A stretch of 11,242 nucleotides of DNA from JAZDFH01 sp043808035. Lineage in GTDB: Bacteria > Patescibacteriota > Minisyncoccia > UBA6257 > Colwellbacteraceae. Of this stretch, positions 1 through 6,648 are shown piece after piece. The notes under the pieces are model-generated. The model saw only the letters and a list, made by a program, of their open reading frames with translations. It was not told where the DNA came from and did not search any database. Both the position numbers and the translations under genes were made by a program. The stretch lies in the NCBI GenBank assembly GCA_043808035.1, contig JAZDFH010000034.1, forward strand, positions 1 through 11,242. Direction: 5' to 3'. Position 1 is the first letter of the stretch. The number at the start of each line of letters is the position of its first letter.

Positions 1-137
1 GAAATCACATCTTTGCTTCGTTCGTCGCTTTTGTTAAACTTGAGTATACAAGACTTCATGACGGCGTATCGTGGTATGAACAAAAGGCGGTTTATGCCAG
101 AATGGGGACGAGATTTGCGTTGAGTGCGTAAGTCCTA
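1..137 (+). mobile_element. Right end of an insertion sequence
   Basis: This stretch holds the end of a transposase reading frame followed directly by a terminal inverted repeat at 124-137 (gtgcgtaagtccta). The reverse complement of that repeat, taggacttacgcac, recurs at 11119-11132 beside the start of another transposase frame, which is what makes both look like ends of one IS type. The repeat overlaps the transposase stop codon, and the neighbouring ATPase stop codon lies immediately outside it. The IS family cannot be fixed from the ends alone, and the interior of this copy lies outside the window. Confidence 0.7.
3..131 (+). CDS. Transposase, C-terminal fragment (partial at window start)
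   Basis: Frame 3 is open from the first bases to TAA at 129-131 and encodes about 42 residues beginning NHIFASFVAFVKLEY. An aromatic and basic tail containing a VKLEY-like helix is, from memory, typical of the C-terminus of DDE transposases of the IS4/IS701 type, but no catalytic residue is inside the window. The stop codon falls within the terminal inverted repeat, as in many compact insertion sequences. Frame 1 is also open here up to a TGA at 121-123, but its product looks less like a transposase end. The N-terminal frame at 11195 probably belongs to another copy of the same element. The gene is truncated by the window edge. Confidence 0.6.
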   Translation, partial: NHIFASFVAFVKLEYTRLHDGVSWYEQKAVYARMGTRFALSA

Positions 138-2669
138 TTATTTACTACCTTCGTTGAATCTCTTATAAAAAGCCAACTTAAGCACTTCTGAACAAATGAA
201 ATAGATAATGACAATACCAAAGATAAGGGAAAGATGCGCCGCGGCAGGACGTACAAAGCTAAATACACGGCTTCCTATTGCGGTGAACGGTAATATAACG
301 GTTATAATTGCCGCAACCGATGTGAGCCATAAAAGGGTTGCTGAAGGTCTGCGTGCTTTACAAAAATGCATTTTGCTTCGTATTGAAAAAAGTAAGATGA
401 GTTCCGTTAAAATGCTCCCTATAAACCAATTTGTTTGTAGCACCGAAGGGGAAATACGATAAAAAAGTCCAAAAAATATAAAATCGAAAAATGTACTCAA
501 TACTCCGAGAATGATGGAAAAAAGCACAATATCTTTTACTTCGTACTTCTTGGGAGACGTCAGTTCTTTGGAATCAACAGTGTCGGTCGAAATGGCAATC
601 ATCGGGAAATCGGAAAGAAAATTGACCAACAAAATTTGAAGCGGAAGCATTGGTAAAAAATCTGTTATAAGCGAGGCGATGGCGATGGCAAAAAAGTTTC
701 CAAAATTCGAAATAAGAGTTGCTTTAATATATTTCGTAGTATTGGCAAAAACTTCTCGCCCCTCTTGAATACCATCGAGAACGGCCTTGAGATTTTTCTT
801 TAAAAGAATGATGTCTGCCGCCTCGCGTGCAATGTCCGATCCTCCAGCTACAACAAGAGAAACTCCCGCAATCTTCAACGCAGGTGCATCATTAATGCCT
901 TCACCTAAAAAACCAACCATATATTTAGTTTGTAACGCTTCGATAATTGCATACTTCTGCTCGGGCGAGACGCGAGCAATCACTGCATAGCGTTCCAACG
1001 CTGACAACTTTTGTTTTTGTGGAAGTGCTTCCCATTCAGTCGCAGTAATAACTTCTTCCGGCGAGGCGGCAAGTCCAATTTCATAGGCAACCGCTCCTGA
1101 AACTTCTTTGCTGTCTCCCGTAATAATTTTGATAGCAACGCCTAATACCTTCGCTTGTTTTACGGCTGAATAAGTGCTCGGTTTTACTGGGTCGGTGAAG
1201 GAGATAATGCCTTCGAAGTCAAAATCTGTCTCACACTCAATGTCTGTTTGTTCTAACGTGGAGGGATATGAATTATATGGTTTTTTCGCAATCGCCAGTA
1301 CACGCCTCCCTTTCTTGCCCTCCTCTCGTATCCATGTTTCTATAGTGACTTTTTTTCCCGATGGAATGTTTTTACATACGAGAAAAACAGCTTCTGGTGC
1401 ACCTCGAACAACGATTTCTTTACTATTGTCTTTCTCGATTAGAACAACGTTTTTTTTTGAAACTGGATTAAATGGCGATTCTATTGTTTTTTTATATTCC
1501 TTTATTTTTTTTCTTACATCATCAGGAATATATCGCCACAACGCACTGTCAAATGGCTCAAGTTTTTTTCGCTCATCAAACGCACCAGCAAGGTTCGCGT
1601 ACCACAAAACCGTATCGTTGTGAGACTCTGCATATACATTACTGACAACCAACTTATTTTCTGTAAGTGTCCCCGTTTTATCGGAGCATAAAATTTCGAT
1701 ACCTCCCAAATCTTCAACGGCAGATAAACGCTTCACTATCACTTTCTGCTTCGCAAGCCGTCTGGCACCGCGAGAGAGAGAAAAGGTGGTTACGACAGGC
1801 AACGCTTCGGGGATCACGCTCACGGTAAGAGCGATCGCAAACACAAGAAGCTCTACTATATCCACCTTCTCACCTTTTATGAGGATATTCGCCAAAAAGA
1901 CGACAGTAATCGTCAGAGCAACGAGCTTGAGAATAAAATTTGAAAATTGCGAAATATTTTTTTCAAAGTTGCTGACTCGCTTAGTCTCCCCCATAAGCGT
2001 ACTTATTTTCCCAATAGCGGAACCTTTTCCTGTCGCGACAACAATTGCCCGCGCTTTGCCGCTCAATACGATTGTTCCGGAAAATCCCACATTGCGTGCT
2101 TCATAATACGCTGTTGCGGGCGACTGCATTGACATGGCATCTTTTGCAATCGAGATTGATTCGCCCGTAAGGATGGATTCGTCAACGATAAAACCGTTTG
2201 CCTCTATAAACCGAACATCTGCGGGAATCTTATCTCCTGTTTCTAATACAATAATATCTCCGGGGACAAGATGATCTGATTGTATAGGTTGCACCACACC
2301 GTTTCGAACAGTTTTTGCATATGAGATGATATAATGTTTTAATAATTCGATTGTTTTCTCGGAACGATATTCTTGATAAAAACCAAATCCTGCGTTGATA
2401 AATAAGAAAGCAAATATCATCGAAGCATCAACGATATGCCCCAATACAAGCGTTAGTATCGACGCAGCCAACAAAAGATAAATGAATGCCGACTTAAACT
2501 GTCGGATAAGAATATGTATCCAACTTATCGATTGTGAAGTGATTGTATTTTGACCTACTGTTTCAAGTTGTTTCTTCGCATATTCCATTGAAAGACCCTT
2601 CTCGCCGTTCGATTCAAACTCGTGGATGATATCTTCCGAACTCATTGTTGTATAGCGAAAAATGTCCAT
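138..2669 (-). CDS. P-type cation-transporting ATPase, MgtA-like (P3B type)
   Basis: An 843-residue integral membrane pump that would couple ATP hydrolysis to cation transport. Visible in order: cation-ATPase N-terminal region (about 8-60), first helix pair (60-100), actuator domain with TGES (168-171), PEALP in M4 (287-291), phosphorylation motif DKTGT with D330, nucleotide-binding RGAPE (422-426), TGDS (517-520), the hinge motif GEGINDAP (589-596), then the C-terminal helices. M5 carries SNFGN (654-658) and M6 NFLSDFP (683-689) followed by a STDTVD stretch. These resemble Mg2+-transporting MgtA/MgtB more than the Ca2+ pumps, so magnesium is the best guess, but substrate is inference. Oddity: the first Asp of the near-universal GDGxND hinge is Glu (E590, codon 900-902, GAA). 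Met9 (2643-2645) is an alternative start because a TATAAT abuts the first ATG. The gene ends in TAA next to the IS repeat and appears full length. Confidence 0.9.
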   Translation of the reverse strand: MDIFRYTTMSSEDIIHEFESNGEKGLSMEYAKKQLETVGQNTITSQSISWIHILIRQFKSAFIYLLLAASILTLVLGHIVDASMIFAFLFINAGFGFYQEYRSEKTIELLKHYIISYAKTVRNGVVQPIQSDHLVPGDIIVLETGDKIPADVRFIEANGFIVDESILTGESISIAKDAMSMQSPATAYYEARNVGFSGTIVLSGKARAIVVATGKGSAIGKISTLMGETKRVSNFEKNISQFSNFILKLVALTITVVFLANILIKGEKVDIVELLVFAIALTVSVIPEALPVVTTFSLSRGARRLAKQKVIVKRLSAVEDLGGIEILCSDKTGTLTENKLVVSNVYAESHNDTVLWYANLAGAFDERKKLEPFDSALWRYIPDDVRKKIKEYKKTIESPFNPVSKKNVVLIEKDNSKEIVVRGAPEAVFLVCKNIPSGKKVTIETWIREEGKKGRRVLAIAKKPYNSYPSTLEQTDIECETDFDFEGIISFTDPVKPSTYSAVKQAKVLGVAIKIITGDSKEVSGAVAYEIGLAASPEEVITATEWEALPQKQKLSALERYAVIARVSPEQKYAIIEALQTKYMVGFLGEGINDAPALKIAGVSLVVAGGSDIAREAADIILLKKNLKAVLDGIQEGREVFANTTKYIKATLISNFGNFFAIAIASLITDFLPMLPLQILLVNFLSDFPMIAISTDTVDSKELTSPKKYEVKDIVLFSIILGVLSTFFDFIFFGLFYRISPSVLQTNWFIGSILTELILLFSIRSKMHFCKARRPSATLLWLTSVAAIITVILPFTAIGSRVFSFVRPAAAHLSLIFGIVIIYFICSEVLKLAFYKRFNEGSK

Positions 2670-2675
2670 ATTATA
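2670..2675 (-). promoter_or_regulatory. Candidate -10 element (TATAAT) for the ATPase gene
   Basis: On the minus strand a perfect TATAAT touches the first ATG of the ATPase frame. If used, transcription would start about 7 bases downstream, inside the annotated frame, and translation would have to begin at Met9. No convincing -35 hexamer is present at 16-18 bases; TTTACA at 2681-2686 is too close. The terminator of the upstream operon at 2717-2751 makes a separate promoter in this gap necessary. Confidence 0.35.
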
Positions 2676-2716
2676 TCAATTGTAAACTAATTCGAAAAAA
2701 ATGTACGGTGTATACG

Positions 2717-2751
2717 AAAAAACGGATTGCACATCATAAGAATGCAACCCG
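2717..2751 (-). terminator. Rho-independent terminator of the CPHC/CPIC operon
   Basis: On the minus strand, CGGGTTGCA (2743-2751) pairs with TGCAATCCG (2723-2731), giving a 9-bp stem with one G-U pair and an 11-base loop. Six Ts follow at once (A-tract 2717-2722 on the plus strand). It lies 26 bases after the stop codon of the 201-residue protein and separates that operon from the co-oriented ATPase. Confidence 0.82.
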
Positions 2752-2777
2752 TATATATCGTTTCGGATAAGCTCATT

Positions 2778-3383
2778 TTATTCGATACAACAATCTATCG
2801 CCTTTTTTACCAGTTCTCCCAATTTCCCCATAATACCATGATTTTCAACAGTCATGTCTCCTTCCTTTTTGCTTTCTTCACCTCCTCCTTTCGAAACATG
2901 TACCGTTTTCTGTTTACTGTCGCGTTTGTTTAAAGCGCCATCGTCTATCTTCTTTATATCTCCAACATTCAAAAGTTTCATATTCACTCCCCAAAAAAGC
3001 GAATATAAATTATACGCCTTCTCAAACAGGCTATACGCTTCCTCTTTGTTTCCGCTACCAAGCTGTTTTGTCCCAACCTCCATAAGTCGCATAGAAGCGG
3101 CAAGTAAATGCTTTGAGATACACCAGACTTCCCCTTCATACTCTTTGATGATTTTCTTTAGCAGTTCCTTCCGCATCTCACGGACATCTTTTACGAGATC
3201 GTAATACTCTGTTTTTCCTGTTTTAGCACCGGTGAAGATAAAATGTTCTTCGATGCTTATCAAATTCATGATCGCTATCGATAGGTCTTGATCTGAAGAC
3301 AAATCCATTTTGTCTTGTTTCTTCATTTCATCGATTTTCTCGATAAAGTCATTCAGGTTTTTTATTGGATTATCGTTTGTCAT
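2778..3383 (-). CDS. Conserved helical protein of unknown function with Cys-Cys tail
   Basis: A 201-residue soluble protein with no signal peptide or membrane segment. It is mostly alpha-helical: a charged N-terminal half (1-85), a segment EVWCISKHLL (85-94), then a TPR-like amphipathic helix pair around KEEAYSLFEKAYNLY (113-127). A low-complexity charged linker rich in K, G and E follows (about 150-176), and a short C-terminal helix ends in DCCIE with C198 and C199. I do not recognise a named family, although I believe similar proteins occur in other CPR genomes. It is third in an operon, 15 bases after the CPIC membrane protein and followed by a terminator. The adjacent cysteines at the extreme C-terminus, next to two CxxC proteins, suggest but do not prove a thiol-related role. 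No Shine-Dalgarno precedes the ATG. Confidence 0.8.
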   Translation of the reverse strand: MTNDNPIKNLNDFIEKIDEMKKQDKMDLSSDQDLSIAIMNLISIEEHFIFTGAKTGKTEYYDLVKDVREMRKELLKKIIKEYEGEVWCISKHLLAASMRLMEVGTKQLGSGNKEEAYSLFEKAYNLYSLFWGVNMKLLNVGDIKKIDDGALNKRDSKQKTVHVSKGGGEESKKEGDMTVENHGIMGKLGELVKKAIDCCIE

Positions 3384-3398
3384 ATGTTTTTTACAAAA

Positions 3399-3914
3399 TT
3401 ACATTATCATAAGATAAAATATAATGCTCATAATAATAAGAGGAGCAACAGGCATGACGACTTTTTGAAACGGAAAATACGCCCTCCCACCATTTTTTTC
3501 TTTCATATAATCATACCATCGAACACCGCAATGAAAAATGATACTGCCAACGATAATACCAAGAAATACTTTATCGAAGCCTTTTAAGAAAGATATTGTA
3601 AGCGGGCTTTTCTCTCCCATCAAATACACTGAAAGCCATAAAAAGCCATAATAACTTACAAAAATACCGGTATTGCGAAGATAAAACTTGATGCTCTTTG
3701 TATCAGCCCAACGAATAGTCCATTCGATAAGAGAAATGGTTAATCCTCCAAGCCATAATCCTGTTATCGCATCATCAATTCCTAACCACCGAGACAACCC
3801 CAACCCCGCACCAACCGCAATCGTACAAATAGGACAAATGGCTAAAGTTACTTTAGTCATCGCAAAACTTATAATGATTACACTGATTACTATAAAACTT
3901 GTTTTTTTGCTCAT
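3399..3914 (-). CDS. Multi-pass membrane protein with CPIC motif
   Basis: A 171-residue protein beginning with a signal-like hydrophobic helix (about 7-25) that ends at the motif AICPIC (C27, C30), followed by a glycine-rich helix. Further membrane segments lie near 50-68, 82-99, 113-130 and 150-170; a third cysteine (C124-130 region, in IIFHCG) sits in the fourth. A CPxC just past the first helix would be placed near the outer membrane face, as expected for a thiol-disulfide exchange partner. The layout is reminiscent of DsbB/VKOR-type membrane oxidoreductases in idea only; I see no sequence homology to them. I recall related proteins in Parcubacteria-like genomes. It lies between the CPHC thioredoxin-fold gene (15-base gap) and the Cys-Cys protein (15-base gap). 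The start has no Shine-Dalgarno. Confidence 0.8.
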   Translation of the reverse strand: MSKKTSFIVISVIIISFAMTKVTLAICPICTIAVGAGLGLSRWLGIDDAITGLWLGGLTISLIEWTIRWADTKSIKFYLRNTGIFVSYYGFLWLSVYLMGEKSPLTISFLKGFDKVFLGIIVGSIIFHCGVRWYDYMKEKNGGRAYFPFQKVVMPVAPLIIMSIIFYLMIM

Positions 3915-3929
3915 CTGTTCTATGATTTG

Positions 3930-4346
3930 CTATTCATTTACAGGATTCATCCGAACATCAAGATAGGTAATAATATCATTATCTCCCATATGACATGCTT
4001 CACCATCCCATAAAAACGGTATCCCTATTTTATTTGTATCAATGCCGCATATTCTTGCGTAAGCCATCAATTCTTCGGCATTAACCTTATCTTGCATGAC
4101 TTCTTTGTGTTCTATGGTCACGTGTTCACTTATATGATGTTCTTCTATATATGCTTCAACAACTTTGCAATGCGGACAATCTTCTCGATAATATAATGCC
4201 ATTTCTTCAGTTACGGTCGGTGAGGGAGAACGTTTCGCCTGTGTATCTTTAAATAAGATAAAACACGATGCGAAAATTATCACACAGCACACTATTGTTA
4301 AAAAAATCGGATTTTTATTCATAATAAATCGTCTTAAATACTTCAT
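3930..4346 (-). CDS. Membrane-anchored thioredoxin/glutaredoxin-fold protein (CPHC)
   Basis: A 138-residue protein with an N-terminal hydrophobic anchor or signal (about 12-33), a short linker rich in S, P and T, then a compact thioredoxin-like fold. YYREDCPHC carries the redox pair C57/C60, and GIPFLW (108-113) supplies the expected cis-proline. An extra cysteine follows in DGEACHMGD (C118). CPHC is the active-site sequence of DsbA-type oxidases, but the short domain resembles glutaredoxins. It likely faces outside the cytoplasm and handles disulfides, probably with the CPIC membrane protein encoded 15 bases downstream. It is first in a three-gene operon. A TATAAT overlaps the first ATG, so Met9 (4320-4322) is a likely true start, giving a 130-residue protein. 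The stop is TAG. Confidence 0.85.
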   Translation of the reverse strand: MKYLRRFIMNKNPIFLTIVCCVIIFASCFILFKDTQAKRSPSPTVTEEMALYYREDCPHCKVVEAYIEEHHISEHVTIEHKEVMQDKVNAEELMAYARICGIDTNKIGIPFLWDGEACHMGDNDIITYLDVRMNPVNE

Positions 4347-4374
4347 TATATACTACCCGCAGGCAAACTGTAAC
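4345..4374 (-). promoter_or_regulatory. Candidate promoter of the CPHC/CPIC operon
   Basis: On the minus strand GTTACA (4369-4374) and TATAAT (4345-4350) are separated by 18 bases, a good sigma-70-like pair. The TATAAT overlaps the first ATG of the CPHC gene, which argues that translation starts at the next in-frame Met (4320-4322) with a leader of about 15 bases. Confidence 0.45.
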
Positions 4375-4438
4375 GCAATATATTTATAGTATGCAGTATC
4401 TTTAAAAATACGCAAAGACTGTACGTAAAAGAGGGCTG

Positions 4439-4465
4439 TTGTTATTTTATGAAACAGTGTAAGAT
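4439..4465 (+). promoter_or_regulatory. Candidate promoter for pyruvate kinase, likely leaderless
   Basis: TTGTTA (4439-4444) and TAAGAT (4460-4465) are 15 bases apart. The -10 ends six bases before the ATG at 4472, so the transcript would start at or within a base or two of the start codon. The spacing is short of the optimum and the -10 is not perfect. Confidence 0.35.
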
Positions 4466-4471
4466 ACGCCC

Positions 4472-5902
4472 ATGAATAGGACTCATTCCCCCAAAAAAAC
4501 AAAAATCATTGCCACTATCGGACCTGCGTCTGACAGTGAAGACTCTATTGAAAAACTTATTAAAGCGGGAGTTGATGTATTTCGGTTAAACATGAAACAT
4601 GCTGATATTGCTTGGCACAATGAACGCATCATCCGTATTCAAAGAGTAGCCGATAAAATCAACCAATCTGTTGGTATCTTAATCGATTTACAATGACCGG
4701 AGATACGGATTGAAACACCAAATAAAAATGATGTACCTGTTAAAAAGAATGAAATAGTGACATTTACTGCGCGACTTACGCCAAATGATACACATACCAT
4801 AGGTATTCCTCATCCGATTGTCTTTGACGTTCTAAAAAAAGGAGACAGCGTACTTATTGACGACGGATTTTTAGAATTTATCGTCACCTCTGTTGATCAT
4901 AAAACTGCCACTCTATGCGCAAAAGCGCTTGATGATTGTGTGATCAAGCATCGCAAAGGAATGAATTTACCGGGCAAAGTTCTTGAACTTCCTTCTTTGA
5001 TTGAAGACGATTTTCATAAACTTGATATGGCTGCACGCACAAAAGTTGATTTTGTTGCTTTGTCGTTCAGTAGAACAAAAATCGATATTGAAATCCTTCG
5101 AAAGGAAATGAAAAAACGAAATATTGATGCACTGATAGTGGCAAAAATCGAAAACCGCCAAGCTGTTGAAAATATTGATGAAATCATCACTGCGGCGGAT
5201 GCTATTATGGTTGCGCGAGGAGACCTCGGCATCGAAGTCCCCATAGAAGATATAGCATATTGGCAAAAACATATTATTGAGAAATGTCGCATAGCACATA
5301 AACCGGTGATTATCGCGACACAAATGCTTCAATCTATGATGGAGAATCCTCGCCCGACGCGAGCAGAGGCAACTGACGTGGCAAATGCTGTGTTTAATGG
5401 TACTGACGCCATCATGCTTTCAGGGGAGACAGCATCCGGGAAATATCCTGTTAAAACCGTTACGGCAATGACTTCTATTGCCACATTTAACGAGCAACAC
5501 GCACGATATGAAAAACCGGTTATCGAAACATATTGTCCTACCGAGTTAATTATCGAAGCTGCCCTCTCTATAGCGGAAAAAAGTACGAAAAAGCCAATTG
5601 ATGCATTCTTGGTGTTTACTGAAACAGGATACAGTGTGCGCGTATTATCAAGTTTCCGTCCTCAAATGCCAATTATTGCGGTCACTGAACACGAAAAAAC
5701 CATCGAAACACTCACCATGTCATATGGAGTGACAGCGTATCATACAAAATTCCCGAACGGCACATTTCAATCGTTACAACCCGTTGTAGAACAACTTGTT
5801 AAAAAACGCATCCTGCGTCGTGGGCAGACCATTATCATTATCCACGGTAGGCAATGGAAAATGGCGGGGCTGACAAATGCGGTAACTCTTTTAAGAGTAT
5901 AA
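4472..5902 (+). CDS. pyk: Pyruvate kinase with one in-frame TGA at a conserved glycine
   Basis: Pyruvate kinase transfers phosphate from phosphoenolpyruvate to ADP in the last step of glycolysis. The frame spans 477 codons including the stop, the usual family length, and is complete except for TGA at codon 75 (4694-4696). The pieces are 4472-4696 and an in-frame continuation that stays open to TAA at 5900-5902. The TGA falls in IDLQ-TGA-PEIR, where the family has Gly in DTKGPEIR/DLQGPKIR. Other hallmarks are intact: KIIATIGPAS (11-20), AKIEN with the catalytic Lys at codon 225, MVARGDLGIE (codons 246-255), IIATQM (280-285), NPRPTRAE and MLSGETASGKYP. The C-terminal domain is complete. The usual RLNFSH reads RLNMKH, with Lys42 in place of the potassium-ligand Ser. 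It could be recoded, read through, newly broken, or carry a sequencing error; the absence of any other lesion argues against an old pseudogene. Confidence 0.85.
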
Positions 5903-5912
5903 TACCTATAAC

Positions 5913-5938
5913 AAAAACCCCGCATGATGAATGCGGGG
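5913..5938 (-). terminator. Rho-independent terminator of peptide deformylase
   Basis: CCCCGCAT (5918-5925) and ATGCGGGG (5931-5938) form a perfect 8-bp GC-rich stem with a 5-base loop. On the minus strand it is followed by five Ts (A-tract 5913-5917), six bases after the def stop codon. On the plus strand no T-run follows, so it would stop pyruvate kinase transcripts only weakly. Confidence 0.82.
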
Positions 5939-5944
5939 ATGAAA

Positions 5945-6460
5945 CTACGATACCTTCCGGTGTGATGTCTCACGTCTCTCTACCGAGACAACAATGGCTG
6001 TTCTATCCCAAAAAACCAATCCTTCCAAATGATCATATTCATGCTGGAATACTCTTGCAGTAAAATTCTTGAATATCTTTCTTCTCTTCTTCCCCGTTCT
6101 GGTCATAAATTCGGCTTTTATCATTGTAAATCTTGGGACTAAACCCTTAACGCCCGGTATGCTTAAACAACCTTCCCACCCATCCTCCTGTTCCAGAGAA
6201 CAAGTAATAATTCGTGGGTTGATAATAACGAGCGGCATTCTTTTATCAGAAGAAACATGAGGTTTTACCATAAGAATAAACAACCTTTTTGATTCAAACA
6301 CTTGCGGAGCGGCAATACCATCTGCATGCATCTTATACGCAAGAGCAATCATATGATCTATCAATCGTTGCACCTCGGGTAATTCAATAATATTAATTGG
6401 TACAGCTTTTTTGTATAAAACAGCGTCCCCTACCTGCGCGAGAGAAAGTGATGTAGACAT
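5945..6460 (-). CDS. def: Peptide deformylase
   Basis: Removes the formyl group from the initiator methionine of new proteins; an Fe2+ or Zn2+ enzyme acting in the cytoplasm at the ribosome exit. All three family motifs are present: DGIAAPQ (motif 1, GxGLAAPQ in most members, with the first Gly here Ala), WEGCLSIPG (metal-ligand Cys) and FQHEYDHLEG (two metal-ligand His and the catalytic Glu). The frame is open upstream to an ATG at 6664, but the family normally begins a few residues before a segment like VGDAVLYKKA, so the start MSTSLSLAQ at 6458-6460 is chosen, giving 171 residues. The upstream extension would be hydrophobic and unlike the family. AT-rich TATAAAT-like sequence lies just before this ATG. 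The gene converges on pyruvate kinase, ends in TAG and has its own terminator. Confidence 0.92.
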   Translation of the reverse strand: MSTSLSLAQVGDAVLYKKAVPINIIELPEVQRLIDHMIALAYKMHADGIAAPQVFESKRLFILMVKPHVSSDKRMPLVIINPRIITCSLEQEDGWEGCLSIPGVKGLVPRFTMIKAEFMTRTGKKRRKIFKNFTARVFQHEYDHLEGLVFWDRTAIVVSVERRETSHRKVS

Positions 6461-6589
6461 ATATTTATATATGTTAAAGAATAATAAAAAGATTCTGCTA
6501 ACCATCGAAACCGTACAATAAATCATGGTACAATGCAAAAGATCGATAAAGAATGACGACTTAAGGTGAGGTGAATCGATTGATAAATA

Positions 6590-6595
6590 TATAAT
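6590..6595 (+). promoter_or_regulatory. Candidate -10 element (TATAAT) for the aldehyde dehydrogenase operon
   Basis: A perfect TATAAT lies in the 188-base divergent gap between def and the aldehyde dehydrogenase gene. It ends five bases before an in-frame ATG at 6601, so the transcript would start at about 6602, giving a leader of some 47 bases to the preferred start at 6649. No clear -35 hexamer is seen. Confidence 0.35.
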
Positions 6596-6648
6596 TTGAT
6601 ATGCGTCTTCCGAAAAGATGCCCATTTTCATTAATCCACTACAGTATG

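Noticed and set aside
1..123. Frame 1 open reading ending in TGA at 121-123 as the transposase C-terminus
   Set aside because: Frame 3, ending in TAA at 129-131, gives a more transposase-like tail (FVAFVKLEY) and ends inside the terminal repeat. I therefore do not count this TGA as a real stop codon.
2681..2686. TTTACA as -35 for the ATPase TATAAT
   Set aside because: Only 5 bases separate the two hexamers, far below a workable spacer.
4757..5902. A separate gene starting at GTG 4757
   Set aside because: It is the in-frame continuation of pyruvate kinase. The 20 codons between the TGA and this GTG are also pyruvate kinase sequence, so the start is an artefact of the TGA.
4472..5902. Pyruvate kinase TGA as selenocysteine
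   Set aside because: The position is glycine in the family, no Cys homologs are known to me at this site, and no SECIS-like hairpin is obvious just after the TGA.
5918..5938. Hairpin as the main terminator of pyruvate kinase
   Set aside because: The T-run follows the stem only on the minus strand; on the plus strand the downstream bases are atgaaac.
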